Below, piece by piece: positions 26,353 through 33,393 of a stretch of DNA of 33,393 nucleotides (position 1 is its first letter; the number at the start of each line of letters is the position of its first letter). Origin of the DNA: Anaerolineae bacterium (lineage in GTDB: Bacteria > Chloroflexota > Anaerolineae > JACIWR01); assembly GCA_024653325.1 (NCBI GenBank), contig JANLFX010000031.1, positions 1 to 33,393 on the forward strand, given 5' to 3'. The notes under the pieces were generated by a model. It was not told the origin of the DNA and searched no databases. It saw only the letters and a list, made by a program, of their open reading frames with translations. Made by a program: the position numbers and the translations under genes.

Positions 26353-27426
26353 TCATTCAATTGGAATTTCCAGAGTCACCTTGGTACCCCGGCCTACACT
26401 ACTTTCGAACGCGAGCTGACCGCCCAGCATTTCCACCCGTTCTTGCAGAGTGGCAATGCCCAAGGTTTTCTGCTGGCGGGCGGAGGCCATTGCTCCGGCT
26501 ACGTCAAAGCCGATGCCATCATCTTCGACTATGGCCCGCACCAATTTGGGCTCGATGTCCAGGTTGACCTGGATGCGGGTCGGTTGGGCATGCTGGCGGG
26601 CGTTGTTAAGCAGTTCCTGGATGACACGAAATACGGTCACTTCGGTGTGAGGGGGCATGCGGCGTTCCTTACCGGCGATAGAAAGGTTCGTCGGAATGCC
26701 GCTATTCTCGGTGAAGCTCTCCACATAACGTTTCAGGGTCGGGACCAGGCCCAAATCGTCCAGGATCATCGGCCGTAGTTCGAAGATGAAATTGCGGGTT
26801 TTTTGGAATGTGCTGTTGACGGCGGCTTTGAGGGCGGCCAGCTCTGCCCGGGCCCGTTCCTTGTCCATATCGAACAGGCGTTCGCAGATTTCGGCCTGGA
26901 GGATCAGGTTGGTCAGGCTTTGCGCCGGGCCATCGTGCATTTGCCGGGCCAGATGTTGGCGTTCGTTTTCCTGCGCTTCGATGATGCGCACGATCATCTG
27001 CTGGCTGACGCTTTTGGGGGTGCTGGTCGTCTCGGCTGGCTGAATGGCCAGCATCTCTTGATCGGCGATTTCCAGGAAGCGGCGCAGCAAATCGGCCAGC
27101 TTTTGCAAATGTTGCTGGTCGCTCTGGAGTTTTTCCAGTTGGCCTTTCATCATGAACAGGCGTTTCTGAGCTTCCTGCGCGGCGGTGTAGACTTCCTGAA
27201 TATCTGAGCGGGGTACGGTATCAAAATTGGCCTCGATCTGGCGCAGGCGGTTGGTGATTTGCGCGTTGCGGCGAGCCAGCTTGTCCACTTCATCGCTACT
27301 CTGCTGAATGAGCAGGTCAATTTCTTTGAGTTCTTTCTGGGTTTGCTCGTATTCTTTATGACATTCCTGGATGTGTTGTTGCAATGGGGAAAGGGAAGGC
27401 GCGGACGCAGTTTGTTCTGTGGTCAT
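26353..27426 (-). CDS. Soluble DegS-like sensor histidine kinase
   Basis: A 357-residue protein without membrane segments. Residues 10-125 form a long coiled coil (KELKEIDLLIQQSSDEVDKL and onward) like the sensing region of Bacillus DegS. The dimerisation and phosphotransfer region carries the phospho-accepting H164 in ARQMHDGPAQS, typical of the HisKA_3/NarX class, followed by a HATPase domain with ELLNNARQHA (N box), EDDGIGFDV (G1) and a C-terminal GRGTKVTLEIP. It should phosphorylate the regulator encoded immediately upstream, whose stop overlaps this start by 4 nt (ATGA). What it senses is unknown. Confidence 0.9.
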   Translation of the reverse strand: MTTEQTASAPSLSPLQQHIQECHKEYEQTQKELKEIDLLIQQSSDEVDKLARRNAQITNRLRQIEANFDTVPRSDIQEVYTAAQEAQKRLFMMKGQLEKLQSDQQHLQKLADLLRRFLEIADQEMLAIQPAETTSTPKSVSQQMIVRIIEAQENERQHLARQMHDGPAQSLTNLILQAEICERLFDMDKERARAELAALKAAVNSTFQKTRNFIFELRPMILDDLGLVPTLKRYVESFTENSGIPTNLSIAGKERRMPPHTEVTVFRVIQELLNNARQHAQPTRIQVNLDIEPKLVRAIVEDDGIGFDVAGAMASARQQKTLGIATLQERVEMLGGQLAFESSVGRGTKVTLEIPIE

Positions 27427-28151
27427 GGGCTACTCCTTTTGTCGCCTGTCAAGTCCGGCGACCTGCTAGCGGTATCCTGAAGCCGCACCCACCCTCGCCG
27501 CAAAGCGTAGAGGGCAGCCTGAGTGCGGTCATTGACAGCCAGTTTTCTCAGGATCGAGGTCATATGGTTTTTCACCGTTTGTTGGCTAATCCCCAATTCG
27601 TGAGCAATTTCTTTGTTGCTCAGGCCACGGGTGATCAGTTGCAGGATCTCCATCTCGCGGGGCGAGAGAGGCATGAACAGTTCTTCGGTGTCACCCCACA
27701 CGCCTTCTAGCTGCTCGAATTCTTTGAGCAACCAGGCTGCCACCTGGGGCTTGTCCAACACGTTATCCTCGATAACGTAATGACCGGCAGCCACCTGTCG
27801 GACGGCATCCACCAACTTATGAGGGGTGACGTCCTTGGGATAATAAGCGGCCGCTCCGGCGCGGATGGCATGGAAAACCTGCTCATCGTCGTGGTATGCG
27901 GTCAGCATGATTACGGCGATGTTGGGCAAGTCCGCCTTTAGGCTGCGGGTTACCTGCAACCCGTTCATGGAAGGCAGGTTGATGTCCATAAGCACCACAT
28001 CCGGTATCAGTTCGCGGGCTAGACGCAAAGCTTCCTGGCCATCGTCTATTTCGGTGATGACCTCGATGTCTTTCTCTGCCTCCAGGACACGGCGTAATCC
28101 CTGGCGGAAAAGGGGGTGGTCGTCAACGATCATCACGCCAATTTTTTTCAT
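27423..28151 (-). CDS. NarL/DegU-type response regulator
   Basis: A 242-residue regulator. The receiver domain (1-125) has D10/D11 (IVDDHP), the phospho-accepting D56 (VVLMDINLP), T84 and K106 (YYPKDV), all intact. A LuxR-type HTH lies at about 160-225 (LSPREMEILQLITRGLSNKE, then ISQQTVKNHMTSILRKL). Phosphorylation would dimerise it and allow DNA binding. It overlaps both neighbouring kinase genes by 4 nt, making a three-gene, translationally coupled unit. A linker of about 35 residues between domains (ending GVWGDTEELFMP) is slightly longer than usual. Its targets cannot be read from the window. Confidence 0.92.
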   Translation of the reverse strand: MKKIGVMIVDDHPLFRQGLRRVLEAEKDIEVITEIDDGQEALRLARELIPDVVLMDINLPSMNGLQVTRSLKADLPNIAVIMLTAYHDDEQVFHAIRAGAAAYYPKDVTPHKLVDAVRQVAAGHYVIEDNVLDKPQVAAWLLKEFEQLEGVWGDTEELFMPLSPREMEILQLITRGLSNKEIAHELGISQQTVKNHMTSILRKLAVNDRTQAALYALRRGWVRLQDTASRSPDLTGDKRSSP

Positions 28152-29098
28152 TCGCTCTCACCTCCCATGGGCAAGGTCTGAGCTTCTCTGGCGGATGGTA
28201 GAGCGGCAGGAATAGGGTAGGGTACTGTTAATACCACGCGGGTGCCCCCATCTCCTTTATTGAAAATTCGCAGACTCCCCCCTAAAAACAGGGCCCGGTC
28301 TCGCATGCCTATCAATCCCCAACGGTGTTTGCCTGTCCCTTCCAAAGCATTCCAGGAAAAGCCCTGGCCATTATCCTCGACAACGAAAACAAGGGTCTCG
28401 CTCCCCACTTCTACATCCACAGTAACCTGGCTGGCTTTGGCATGCTGGCGAATGTTGCGCAGAGCTTCCTGGATGATGCGAAAGATGGTTATCTCCATCG
28501 TCGGTGGCAAGCGGGCGGTTAGATTGTCCAGGTGGGTGTGTACCTCCAGCCCGGTGGCGTTCTGAAATTGCTGGAGATAGTGTCCTAAGCTGGCTGCCAG
28601 GCCCAATTCGTTTAAAAGTAACGGCGGCTGCAATTCCGTGACCAGATTTTGCATTGTTTCCAGGCCGGCGCGAAGTTCGGTCTTAAGCAGACGAAGGCCT
28701 TCGTGGACAAGGACAGGTTCATCGTCCAATAAACGATCGCACGATTCCAGCTCGAAAACGGCATTGGCCAGAAGTTGCCCCAATCCTTCTTGCAGCTCGC
28801 GGGCGATCCGCTGTCGCTCCTCCTCCTGGCTTTGGATCAGTTGAATCCGCGATTCATTTTCGTGGATTGTGGTGGCAGGTTCCATGAGGTATTGGCTATC
28901 GGCTGCGTAACGTTCCGCTAGGTAGTGGAGCCGTTCAGCCAGTGATTGCCAGGCTTCTGCTTCCCCCGGTGGTAGAGTCCCACTCCAATAGATACTATCC
29001 ACTTGGCGGATGAGATCTTCCAGGGCTGCGCGGGTCTGGGCAAGAATAGCCACGGCCTTTGTAATAATATCTTGCTCGCTCTCGCCTCGTGTGCTCAC
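28148..29098 (-). CDS. Histidine-kinase-like protein lacking the phospho-accepting His (pseudokinase)
   Basis: A 316-residue soluble protein with a helical N-terminus (1-85), a HisKA_3-type helix pair and a HATPase domain. The normally invariant motif RELHDGLGQ reads RELQEGLGQ: Gln 103 (codon CAA, plus-strand 28790-28792) replaces the His and Glu replaces the Asp. The ATP lid side looks intact: EALRNIRQHA, VEDNGQGF, WGLIGMRDRALFLGG and GGTRVVLTVP. It may therefore bind ATP but cannot autophosphorylate in the usual way. It is the first gene of the three-gene set, overlapping the regulator start by 4 nt. A role as a heterodimer partner or ATP-dependent controller of the intact kinase is plausible. 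Confidence 0.88.
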   Translation of the reverse strand: MSTRGESEQDIITKAVAILAQTRAALEDLIRQVDSIYWSGTLPPGEAEAWQSLAERLHYLAERYAADSQYLMEPATTIHENESRIQLIQSQEEERQRIARELQEGLGQLLANAVFELESCDRLLDDEPVLVHEGLRLLKTELRAGLETMQNLVTELQPPLLLNELGLAASLGHYLQQFQNATGLEVHTHLDNLTARLPPTMEITIFRIIQEALRNIRQHAKASQVTVDVEVGSETLVFVVEDNGQGFSWNALEGTGKHRWGLIGMRDRALFLGGSLRIFNKGDGGTRVVLTVPYPIPAALPSAREAQTLPMGGESE

Positions 29099-29123
29099 GT
29101 CCTCTACTCCCTGTTCTATCAGT

Positions 29124-29153
29124 AGTATACCACAAAACGGGGCGTTTATGCAA
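29124..29153 (-). promoter_or_regulatory. Candidate promoter for the kinase-regulator-kinase operon
   Basis: On the minus strand TTGCAT (29153-29148) and TATACT (29129-29124, five of six matches) are 18 bases apart, about 25 nt before the first kinase start codon. The -35 box is weak (three of six), so the call rests mostly on the -10 box. Confidence 0.45.
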
Positions 29154-29219
29154 GGCTTTTCTGGCTTGTCCTACACCCCCATGCTGAAGTACACCTGATA
29201 AGCGGGTGGGAATGAGAGG

Positions 29220-30491
29220 TCATGGTGCAGGGGCAGAGTTTGATACAATGCCGCGCATTCCGCCCGGGGTAACGGCGATCAGGCGCGCGGGTAACAGGGT
29301 GTTGGTCAAATCGGCCTCGCTGGTGGATATCACCCGGATATAGTTATCGGTCAGGCCCGACCAGGTGTATCCTCGTGAGGTGTTTCGCCTGTGTTCCCAC
29401 AGTACCTCCAGGGTCTGGCCGACAAACGCCTGCTGGAATGCGACACTCAGGCGCTGTCCCAGGGCGATCATTTGCCGGGCACGGGCCTTCTTGACGGCCG
29501 GTGGCACTTGGTCGGGAGCTGTGGCGGCGGGTGTGCCAGGTCGCGCAGAGTAAGGGAAGACATGTAATCGAGCAAAGGCCATGCGGGCGACAAACTCGTA
29601 ACTGGTGGCGAATTCCTCATCACTCTCGCCGGGGAAGCCGACGATGAGGTCGGTGGTGATAGCTACTCCGGGTATGGCTTCCCGCGCGGCAGCCACGATT
29701 TGAGCGAACGTGTCCGTGGTGTAGCGGCGGCCCATACGCTGCAAGGTGGCATCGCAGCCGCTTTGCAATGGCAGGTGTAAATGACGACATAGGCGATGGT
29801 CTTGCCACAGCGTAAAGAACTCGGGGGAAAGGTCCCACGGCTCGATAGACGACAGTCTCAGGCGTGACACAGCGGTGTTGGTCAGGATGTCTGTTATCAG
29901 CGAGTGGAGATCCCCTTGCTGTGTTCCTGTGGCGTCTTTGCCATAAGCTCCCACGTGCACGCCGGTAAGGACAATTTCTTTGTATCCCTCGGCGATGCGA
30001 GCACGTATCTCGGCCAGTATCTCATCACGGGGACGGCTGCGCTGCGGTCCCCTGGCCACACGCACGATGCAGTAAGTGCAGGCGTTGTCGCATCCGTCCT
30101 GGATTTTGACAAAGGCACGGGTGCGAGGCAGCAGGGAGCGGATGTCGGGTGCTGGTTGCTGGAAGCTGGTGGCTGGCTGGATCAGGTCGAGCAGGCGGTG
30201 CTTGTCTGCGTTGCCAACTACCAGATCGGCGTCGAAGGGCTCGTTAGCCAGTTCAGCGTAGCAACCGGTGACCACCAGACGTGCATGAGGATTCAGGCGG
30301 CGCAGACGGTGGGTGGCCTGGCGCGATTTGCGGGCAGCAACGTGGGTCACCGTGCAGGTGTTCAATACACACAGATCCGCCGCTTCTGCTGAGGTCACCA
30401 GCTCATGCCCGGCAGCAGCGAACTGATGGGCCAGCGTCTCGACCTCGCTCTGATTCAGTTTGCAGCCCAACGATTCCAGATAAACGCGCAC
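29220..30491 (-). CDS. mtaB: tRNA t6A37 methylthiotransferase MtaB
   Basis: A 423-residue radical-SAM enzyme that adds a methylthio group to N6-threonylcarbamoyl-adenosine 37 in tRNAs. The N-terminal UPF0004 domain has its three cluster cysteines (C10 in ESLGCKLNQSE, C46 in LNTCTVT, C77 in VTGCYAE). The radical-SAM motif is C134, C138, C141 in GCDNACTYCIV. A C-terminal TRAM-like region (about 360-415: LEVLWEHRRNTSRGYTWSGL) is present. ESLGCKLN and the lack of the extra MiaB features favour MtaB over MiaB or RimO. It stands alone on the minus strand. Confidence 0.92.
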   Translation of the reverse strand: MRVYLESLGCKLNQSEVETLAHQFAAAGHELVTSAEAADLCVLNTCTVTHVAARKSRQATHRLRRLNPHARLVVTGCYAELANEPFDADLVVGNADKHRLLDLIQPATSFQQPAPDIRSLLPRTRAFVKIQDGCDNACTYCIVRVARGPQRSRPRDEILAEIRARIAEGYKEIVLTGVHVGAYGKDATGTQQGDLHSLITDILTNTAVSRLRLSSIEPWDLSPEFFTLWQDHRLCRHLHLPLQSGCDATLQRMGRRYTTDTFAQIVAAAREAIPGVAITTDLIVGFPGESDEEFATSYEFVARMAFARLHVFPYSARPGTPAATAPDQVPPAVKKARARQMIALGQRLSVAFQQAFVGQTLEVLWEHRRNTSRGYTWSGLTDNYIRVISTSEADLTNTLLPARLIAVTPGGMRGIVSNSAPAP

Positions 30492-30528
30492 GTTTCCCTA
30501 ACCCGGACCAGCCGCAAACAAACAGGCA

Positions 30529-30592
30529 AACCACAAAGGGCGCGAAGGAGACCACGGCCTGTACCTTTGTGTCCTTGGTGTCCTTCGTGGTT
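30529..30592. repeat. Inverted-repeat intergenic element
   Basis: AACCACAAAGG (30529-30539) and CCTTCGTGGTT (30582-30592) pair with one mismatch; the interior contains GTGTCCTTGGTGTCCTTCG, itself two near copies of TGTCCTTNG. Elements of this kind recur in intergenic DNA of several environmental phyla, from memory. It is not coding. It lies upstream of the mtaB start, in the 158-base gap before the next gene. Confidence 0.5.
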
Positions 30593-30649
30593 CATTTTCT
30601 TGCCCAATAAGCAAGAATTTCACTCCAAGCACTGCCGCTGGCCCATTCC

Positions 30650-31063
30650 CTACTGCACAGAAAAGCTCACCGTCTTGGACAACGCGCCGTCAAGGTAAAC
30701 CTCAACCTTATAGCTGCCCGTGGGCCAGAGTTGATCGTTGGTCAGGTAGGCGGCGACATAGCCGGACCCCGATTTTTCCAGGGTGAGGGGCTGTTCATAC
30801 AGGAATTCGCCACCGTAGTACCACTTCCAGGTCACCACCTGGCCCTGCTTCAAGTTGGACACTTTAACCGAGCAGTAAAAGGTGTCTTCAGGGGCATAGA
30901 TCGAGGTCTCGTTGACCGGTTTGTAATCATCGGTGATGTCCTGGCAGGTCACGACGTTCTCGATGGTCGGTTCGCCGCCTGTCAGATTGCAGCAGGCCAG
31001 GGTGGTGAAGCTTAGTACGGCGAGCGACAGGACGAGGATGAGTAAGCGGGTAAGTTTAGACAT
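30650..31063 (-). CDS. Small exported or lipid-anchored protein, function unknown
   Basis: From ATG 31063 (AGGAG 6 nt upstream; the track start 31078 lies before this ribosome site) the protein has 137 residues. It has a signal sequence (LTRLLILVLSLAVLSFTTLA) followed by CC, which could be a weak lipobox. The mature part looks like a single Ig-like beta sandwich: IYAPEDTFYCSVKVSNLKQG, VTWKWYYGGEFLYEQPLTLE and a closing GSYKVEVYLDGALSKTVSFS. Such domains occur in secreted proteins of Anaerolineae-like genomes. No catalytic residues are evident. It may share a transcript with thiI, which ends 64 nt upstream. Confidence 0.65.
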   Translation of the reverse strand: MSKLTRLLILVLSLAVLSFTTLACCNLTGGEPTIENVVTCQDITDDYKPVNETSIYAPEDTFYCSVKVSNLKQGQVVTWKWYYGGEFLYEQPLTLEKSGSGYVAAYLTNDQLWPTGSYKVEVYLDGALSKTVSFSVQ

Positions 31064-31089
31064 TTTGCTCCTTTCCATTTTCAGGTGAT

Positions 31090-31131
31090 ACTTGCCAACT
31101 TGCTAACCTACAAACTTGCCAACTTGCTAAC
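31090..31131. repeat. 18-bp direct repeat over the thiI stop codon
   Basis: ACTTGCCAACTTGCTAAC occurs at 31090-31107 and again at 31114-31131, six bases apart. The right copy contains the thiI stop codon (31127-31129). Each copy also holds two near copies of ACTTGC. Replication slippage could change the copy number. Confidence 0.8.
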
Positions 31132-32236
31132 TTTCCACCTCCGCGATGATCTCTCGCAGCCTGGATAGATGAGCGCGGGTGAGAGGATTGGGGGGCAGGA
31201 ACGGGCATACTCGGCTTTCTCTGGTGGATACATCAAAAGTGCCGATGCGCCGGGCCAGGTCTACAATCTCGGTTTTGTCCATTCCGATCAGCGGCCGCAA
31301 TACTGGCTTGTCCAGGCCGTAGGTAATAGCGGCCAGGTTTTCCAGGGTCTGGCTGGCCACCTGCCCCAAACTGTCCCCGGTGACGATGGCCTGGGCTTTG
31401 TGCAGGTCGGCCAGTTCACTGGTTTTGCGCAGGAGGGCCCGTTTGCAGAAGATGCAGGTCCAGCGCTCCTCGCCGATATTTTGCAGCTTTTCCACAATAG
31501 GGCCGACGACCTCGGCGTGATCCAGAACAATGGGTTTGATGTCCCACCCGTAAGCGTAGCGGCTCAACACGGCACAGTTGTCCATCGCTTTAGCCGTCTC
31601 CACCTCGCTGGAAGCGAAATGGACAGGGATTACCCCGCAGCCACGGCGCATGATCAGCCAGGCGGCGACCGGCGAATCAATCCCGCCGGAAAGCAGGGCC
31701 ATCACCCGTCCCTGAGTGCCCAGCGGCAACCCGCCAGGGCCGGGAACTGAGCGCCCGAAGACGAGAGCGTATCCCTGGCGCACCTCGATGCCGATTTCCA
31801 GATCGGCAGCAGTGGAAAGATCCACGCGGGCCCCGGTGGCAGCCTGCACGTGGCCGCCCACTACGCGGTTGATTTCCGGTGAGGTGAGGGGAAAGCGCTT
31901 GTCGGCGCGGCGGGCAGCGGTATGGAAACTCATCGTCGGATTCAATCCCGCCTCTTGAGCCAGGCGGAGCGCTGCCTCCTTAATATCCTCGATGTCGGCA
32001 TTGACCTGGATCACCGGGCTGAGGGAGACCACGCCGAAGACGCGTTGCAGATGCGACAGCGCCTCATTCCCAGCTTCGGTTTCCACGTAAACGCGCTGCC
32101 CCTCGCTGGTCACTGTGCCCGTCAGACCATTTTTCTTCAGGCAATCCCGCAGATTACGCCGCAGCCGTTTGACAAAGAAGCTGCGGTTCTTGCCCTTCAG
32201 TCCGATTTCCCCGTAACGAATCAAAATCAGACTCAC
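31127..32236 (-). CDS. thiI: tRNA 4-thiouridine synthetase ThiI (short form)
   Basis: A 369-residue protein: ferredoxin-like domain (1-60), THUMP domain (about 60-165), and a PP-loop ATPase with SGGIDSPVAAW (183-193) that adenylates U8 of tRNA. Cys 261/264 (WTCIFCKR) and C344 (SRVCPFLPP) are conserved-type cysteines. The C-terminal rhodanese domain of the E. coli enzyme, with its persulfide-carrying Cys, is absent, as in many Gram-positives and archaea, so sulfur must come from another carrier. It makes s4U and may support thiamine synthesis. An isolated gene on the minus strand. Confidence 0.92.
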   Translation of the reverse strand: MSLILIRYGEIGLKGKNRSFFVKRLRRNLRDCLKKNGLTGTVTSEGQRVYVETEAGNEALSHLQRVFGVVSLSPVIQVNADIEDIKEAALRLAQEAGLNPTMSFHTAARRADKRFPLTSPEINRVVGGHVQAATGARVDLSTAADLEIGIEVRQGYALVFGRSVPGPGGLPLGTQGRVMALLSGGIDSPVAAWLIMRRGCGVIPVHFASSEVETAKAMDNCAVLSRYAYGWDIKPIVLDHAEVVGPIVEKLQNIGEERWTCIFCKRALLRKTSELADLHKAQAIVTGDSLGQVASQTLENLAAITYGLDKPVLRPLIGMDKTEIVDLARRIGTFDVSTRESRVCPFLPPNPLTRAHLSRLREIIAEVES

Positions 32237-32292
32237 GTTTACTCCTAACCTGCGGATCAGTGAATCAGTAACTGGACTCTGGCGTTTTGGGC

Positions 32293-32352
32293 TCGTAGTG
32301 ACGACTTTAGTCGTCTGCGGGCGGAAAAGAGCGACTGAAGTCGCTACTACGA
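32293..32352. repeat. Three-part palindromic intergenic element
   Basis: Outer arms TCGTAGT (32293-32299) and ACTACGA (32346-32352) enclose two small hairpins, GACGACT-TT-AGTCGTC (32300-32315) and GCGACT-GA-AGTCGC (32331-32344), so the RNA or single strand would fold into a cloverleaf-like shape. It lies in the 286-base gap between thiI and the M50-like gene. The remaining gap has AT-rich near-repeats such as AAATCAGCAAATCTGC and nothing coding. Confidence 0.7.
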
Positions 32353-32522
32353 ATCTACATCTTGTGGCAATGAAACAACTGCCTACAATGTATAGCGGTG
32401 CTCAAAATTCGCCAGACTCCAGTCAGTAAATCAGCAAATCTGCAAATCTGCAATACGTTGTCCGCGATGAATCGTTTCGCTGATTCGCTTTCTCGCTGAC
32501 TCGTTCCTCGCTGCTTTGCTCC

Positions 32523-33302
32523 TCATTTGCGCCGACCAGCCAGGGCTCCTAATCCCCAGACGATGATAAACAGGGGCATGACCAGAATCAGATCAAGGAT
32601 CAGCACCAGGGTAAGGGCGAAGATGGCCATGTTGACCGCTTCCAGCAGGCTCAGCGGCAATCGAGCCAGCAGGTCCGAGGGACCGATCCTGGTGAAATAC
32701 CACAGCGCGCCGGCCAGCGCGGCGACCAGCACACCGACTAGCAGCCATGCCCTGGTGTCTGCCTTGCTAGGGAAGAGGGTATTGCCGATACTGAACAGCA
32801 ACCACAGTACAACCAAATCGCGCGCTGAATGCAAGTCAATGTGAGTGCGCAGAGTGGATAGTTCTGTAGCGAGATGTGGTGCGCCCAGAAAATAGGTGGG
32901 CATCGGGAACCTGAAACCCAGAGCGACGATGATCACCAGTACCGCACTGCCGCCGATGAGCGGGGCCACTCCGATCAAGGCATCACGGAAAGGGTCTGGC
33001 TTTTTCGCCGGCAGAATATGTCCCAGGGCGACCCCCTTATCTGTTTTTTGTGGCCAGAAATTGATTTTGTTCACTTTCACAAACAGGAAAGTGGCGGCCA
33101 CGAAATGACTGATCTCGTGTACCACTGTTCCAGGAAGCAATATCAGAGCCAATATCCACATGGCCAGGCTGCCGATGATGGGGATTGAAATCAGCGCCTG
33201 GCCAATGAATTCCAGAACCAGGTTTTTCAGCAGGTAGAAAGCGACCAGGATAGTGATCAGCCACCCCAGAGAGAAGTACCACTCCGTGACCGCTTCGTTC
33301 AT
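32523..33302 (-). CDS. M50-like membrane metalloprotease
   Basis: A 259-residue protein with about six membrane helices. The zinc motif HEISH (H62, E63, H66 in TVVHEISHFVAATFL) is set at a membrane boundary, as in site-2 protease relatives (M50). The usual second motif (NxxPxxPLDG) is not clear; the segment IGVAPLIGGSAVLVI may supply the remaining region, in the manner of M50B-like families of unknown substrate. It might cut membrane-bound regulators. It is a single gene near the window edge, starting at ATG 33302. The last 90 bases of the window hold its upstream region and CCTAACCCCTCCC-type low-complexity sequence. Confidence 0.75.
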   Translation of the reverse strand: MNEAVTEWYFSLGWLITILVAFYLLKNLVLEFIGQALISIPIIGSLAMWILALILLPGTVVHEISHFVAATFLFVKVNKINFWPQKTDKGVALGHILPAKKPDPFRDALIGVAPLIGGSAVLVIIVALGFRFPMPTYFLGAPHLATELSTLRTHIDLHSARDLVVLWLLFSIGNTLFPSKADTRAWLLVGVLVAALAGALWYFTRIGPSDLLARLPLSLLEAVNMAIFALTLVLILDLILVMPLFIIVWGLGALAGRRK

Positions 33303-33393
33303 GGGGATGTATCCTCGTTGCTATAGCGATACCCACACCGTAGCTCGACAATGTTAAATTCGGGCTTTTTGACCTCTCCTAACCCCTCCCTCA

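Noticed and set aside
31090-31131. CRISPR-like repeats
   Set aside because: Only two copies with a six-base gap; no array or cas genes in the window.

Overview
The window looks like a piece of a chromosome from an uncultivated, fairly GC-rich bacterium. My best guess is Chloroflexota (Anaerolineae-like). This is inference from gene style: MalF/MalG-type sugar transporters without a local ATPase, DegS-like soluble histidine kinases, DUF1670-like tandem genes, MtaB and ThiI, and short GC-rich palindromes between genes. No rRNA, tRNA or CRISPR array was seen.

Left end (1-2580) is a mobile, scarred region. It holds an integron-type attC site (70-191), then a cassette carrying a VapB/VapC-like toxin-antitoxin pair. 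The cassette's own attC is cut after about 23 bases by the end of a decayed IS3-family element. Beyond lies a tandem pair of related helix-turn-helix genes (DUF1670-like); the first has lost its N-terminus and is frameshifted at a G run.

2628-5068 encodes two membrane enzymes on the plus strand: a CPBP (CAAX-type) intramembrane protease and an apolipoprotein N-acyltransferase-like protein. From 5192 to 16456 a tightly packed minus-strand carbohydrate operon runs, in transcription order: a broken sugar-binding protein, two MalF/MalG permeases, a large FtsX-type permease, a fused double ABC ATPase with an AbrB-like insert, a Gfo/Idh/MocA dehydrogenase, a lipoprotein with a GH2-like sugar-binding domain plus an alpha/beta hydrolase domain (frameshifted by an exact 14-bp tandem duplication), and a GH42 beta-galactosidase. 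Several genes overlap by about 4 nt.

16685-20514 (plus) holds a divergent Tag-like DNA glycosylase, a UPF0261 (Tm-1 N-domain) gene followed 11 nt later by a PEP-hydrolase-like TIM-barrel gene (together equivalent to a split plant Tm-1 protein), and a membrane-anchored coiled-coil protein of unknown role. An exported LysM-cyclase fusion lies on the minus strand (20926-21966). A second sugar ABC operon (22467-25673: permease, permease, binding lipoprotein) starts from a textbook sigma70-like promoter overlapped just downstream by a perfect 27-bp palindromic operator. A small lipoprotein with a Moco-enzyme-like fold follows.

26353-29098 (minus) is a translationally coupled kinase-regulator-kinase set in which the first kinase lacks its phospho-accepting histidine (Gln instead), so it looks like a pseudokinase partner of a DegS/DegU-like pair. 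The right end has tRNA-modification genes (mtaB, thiI), a small exported protein and an M50-like membrane metalloprotease, separated by palindromic intergenic repeats.

The strongest candidates for something new are the ABC-AbrB-ABC single-chain ATPase with its FtsX partner inside a glycan operon, the pseudokinase two-component set, the exported LysM-cyclase, and the attC-IS junction.
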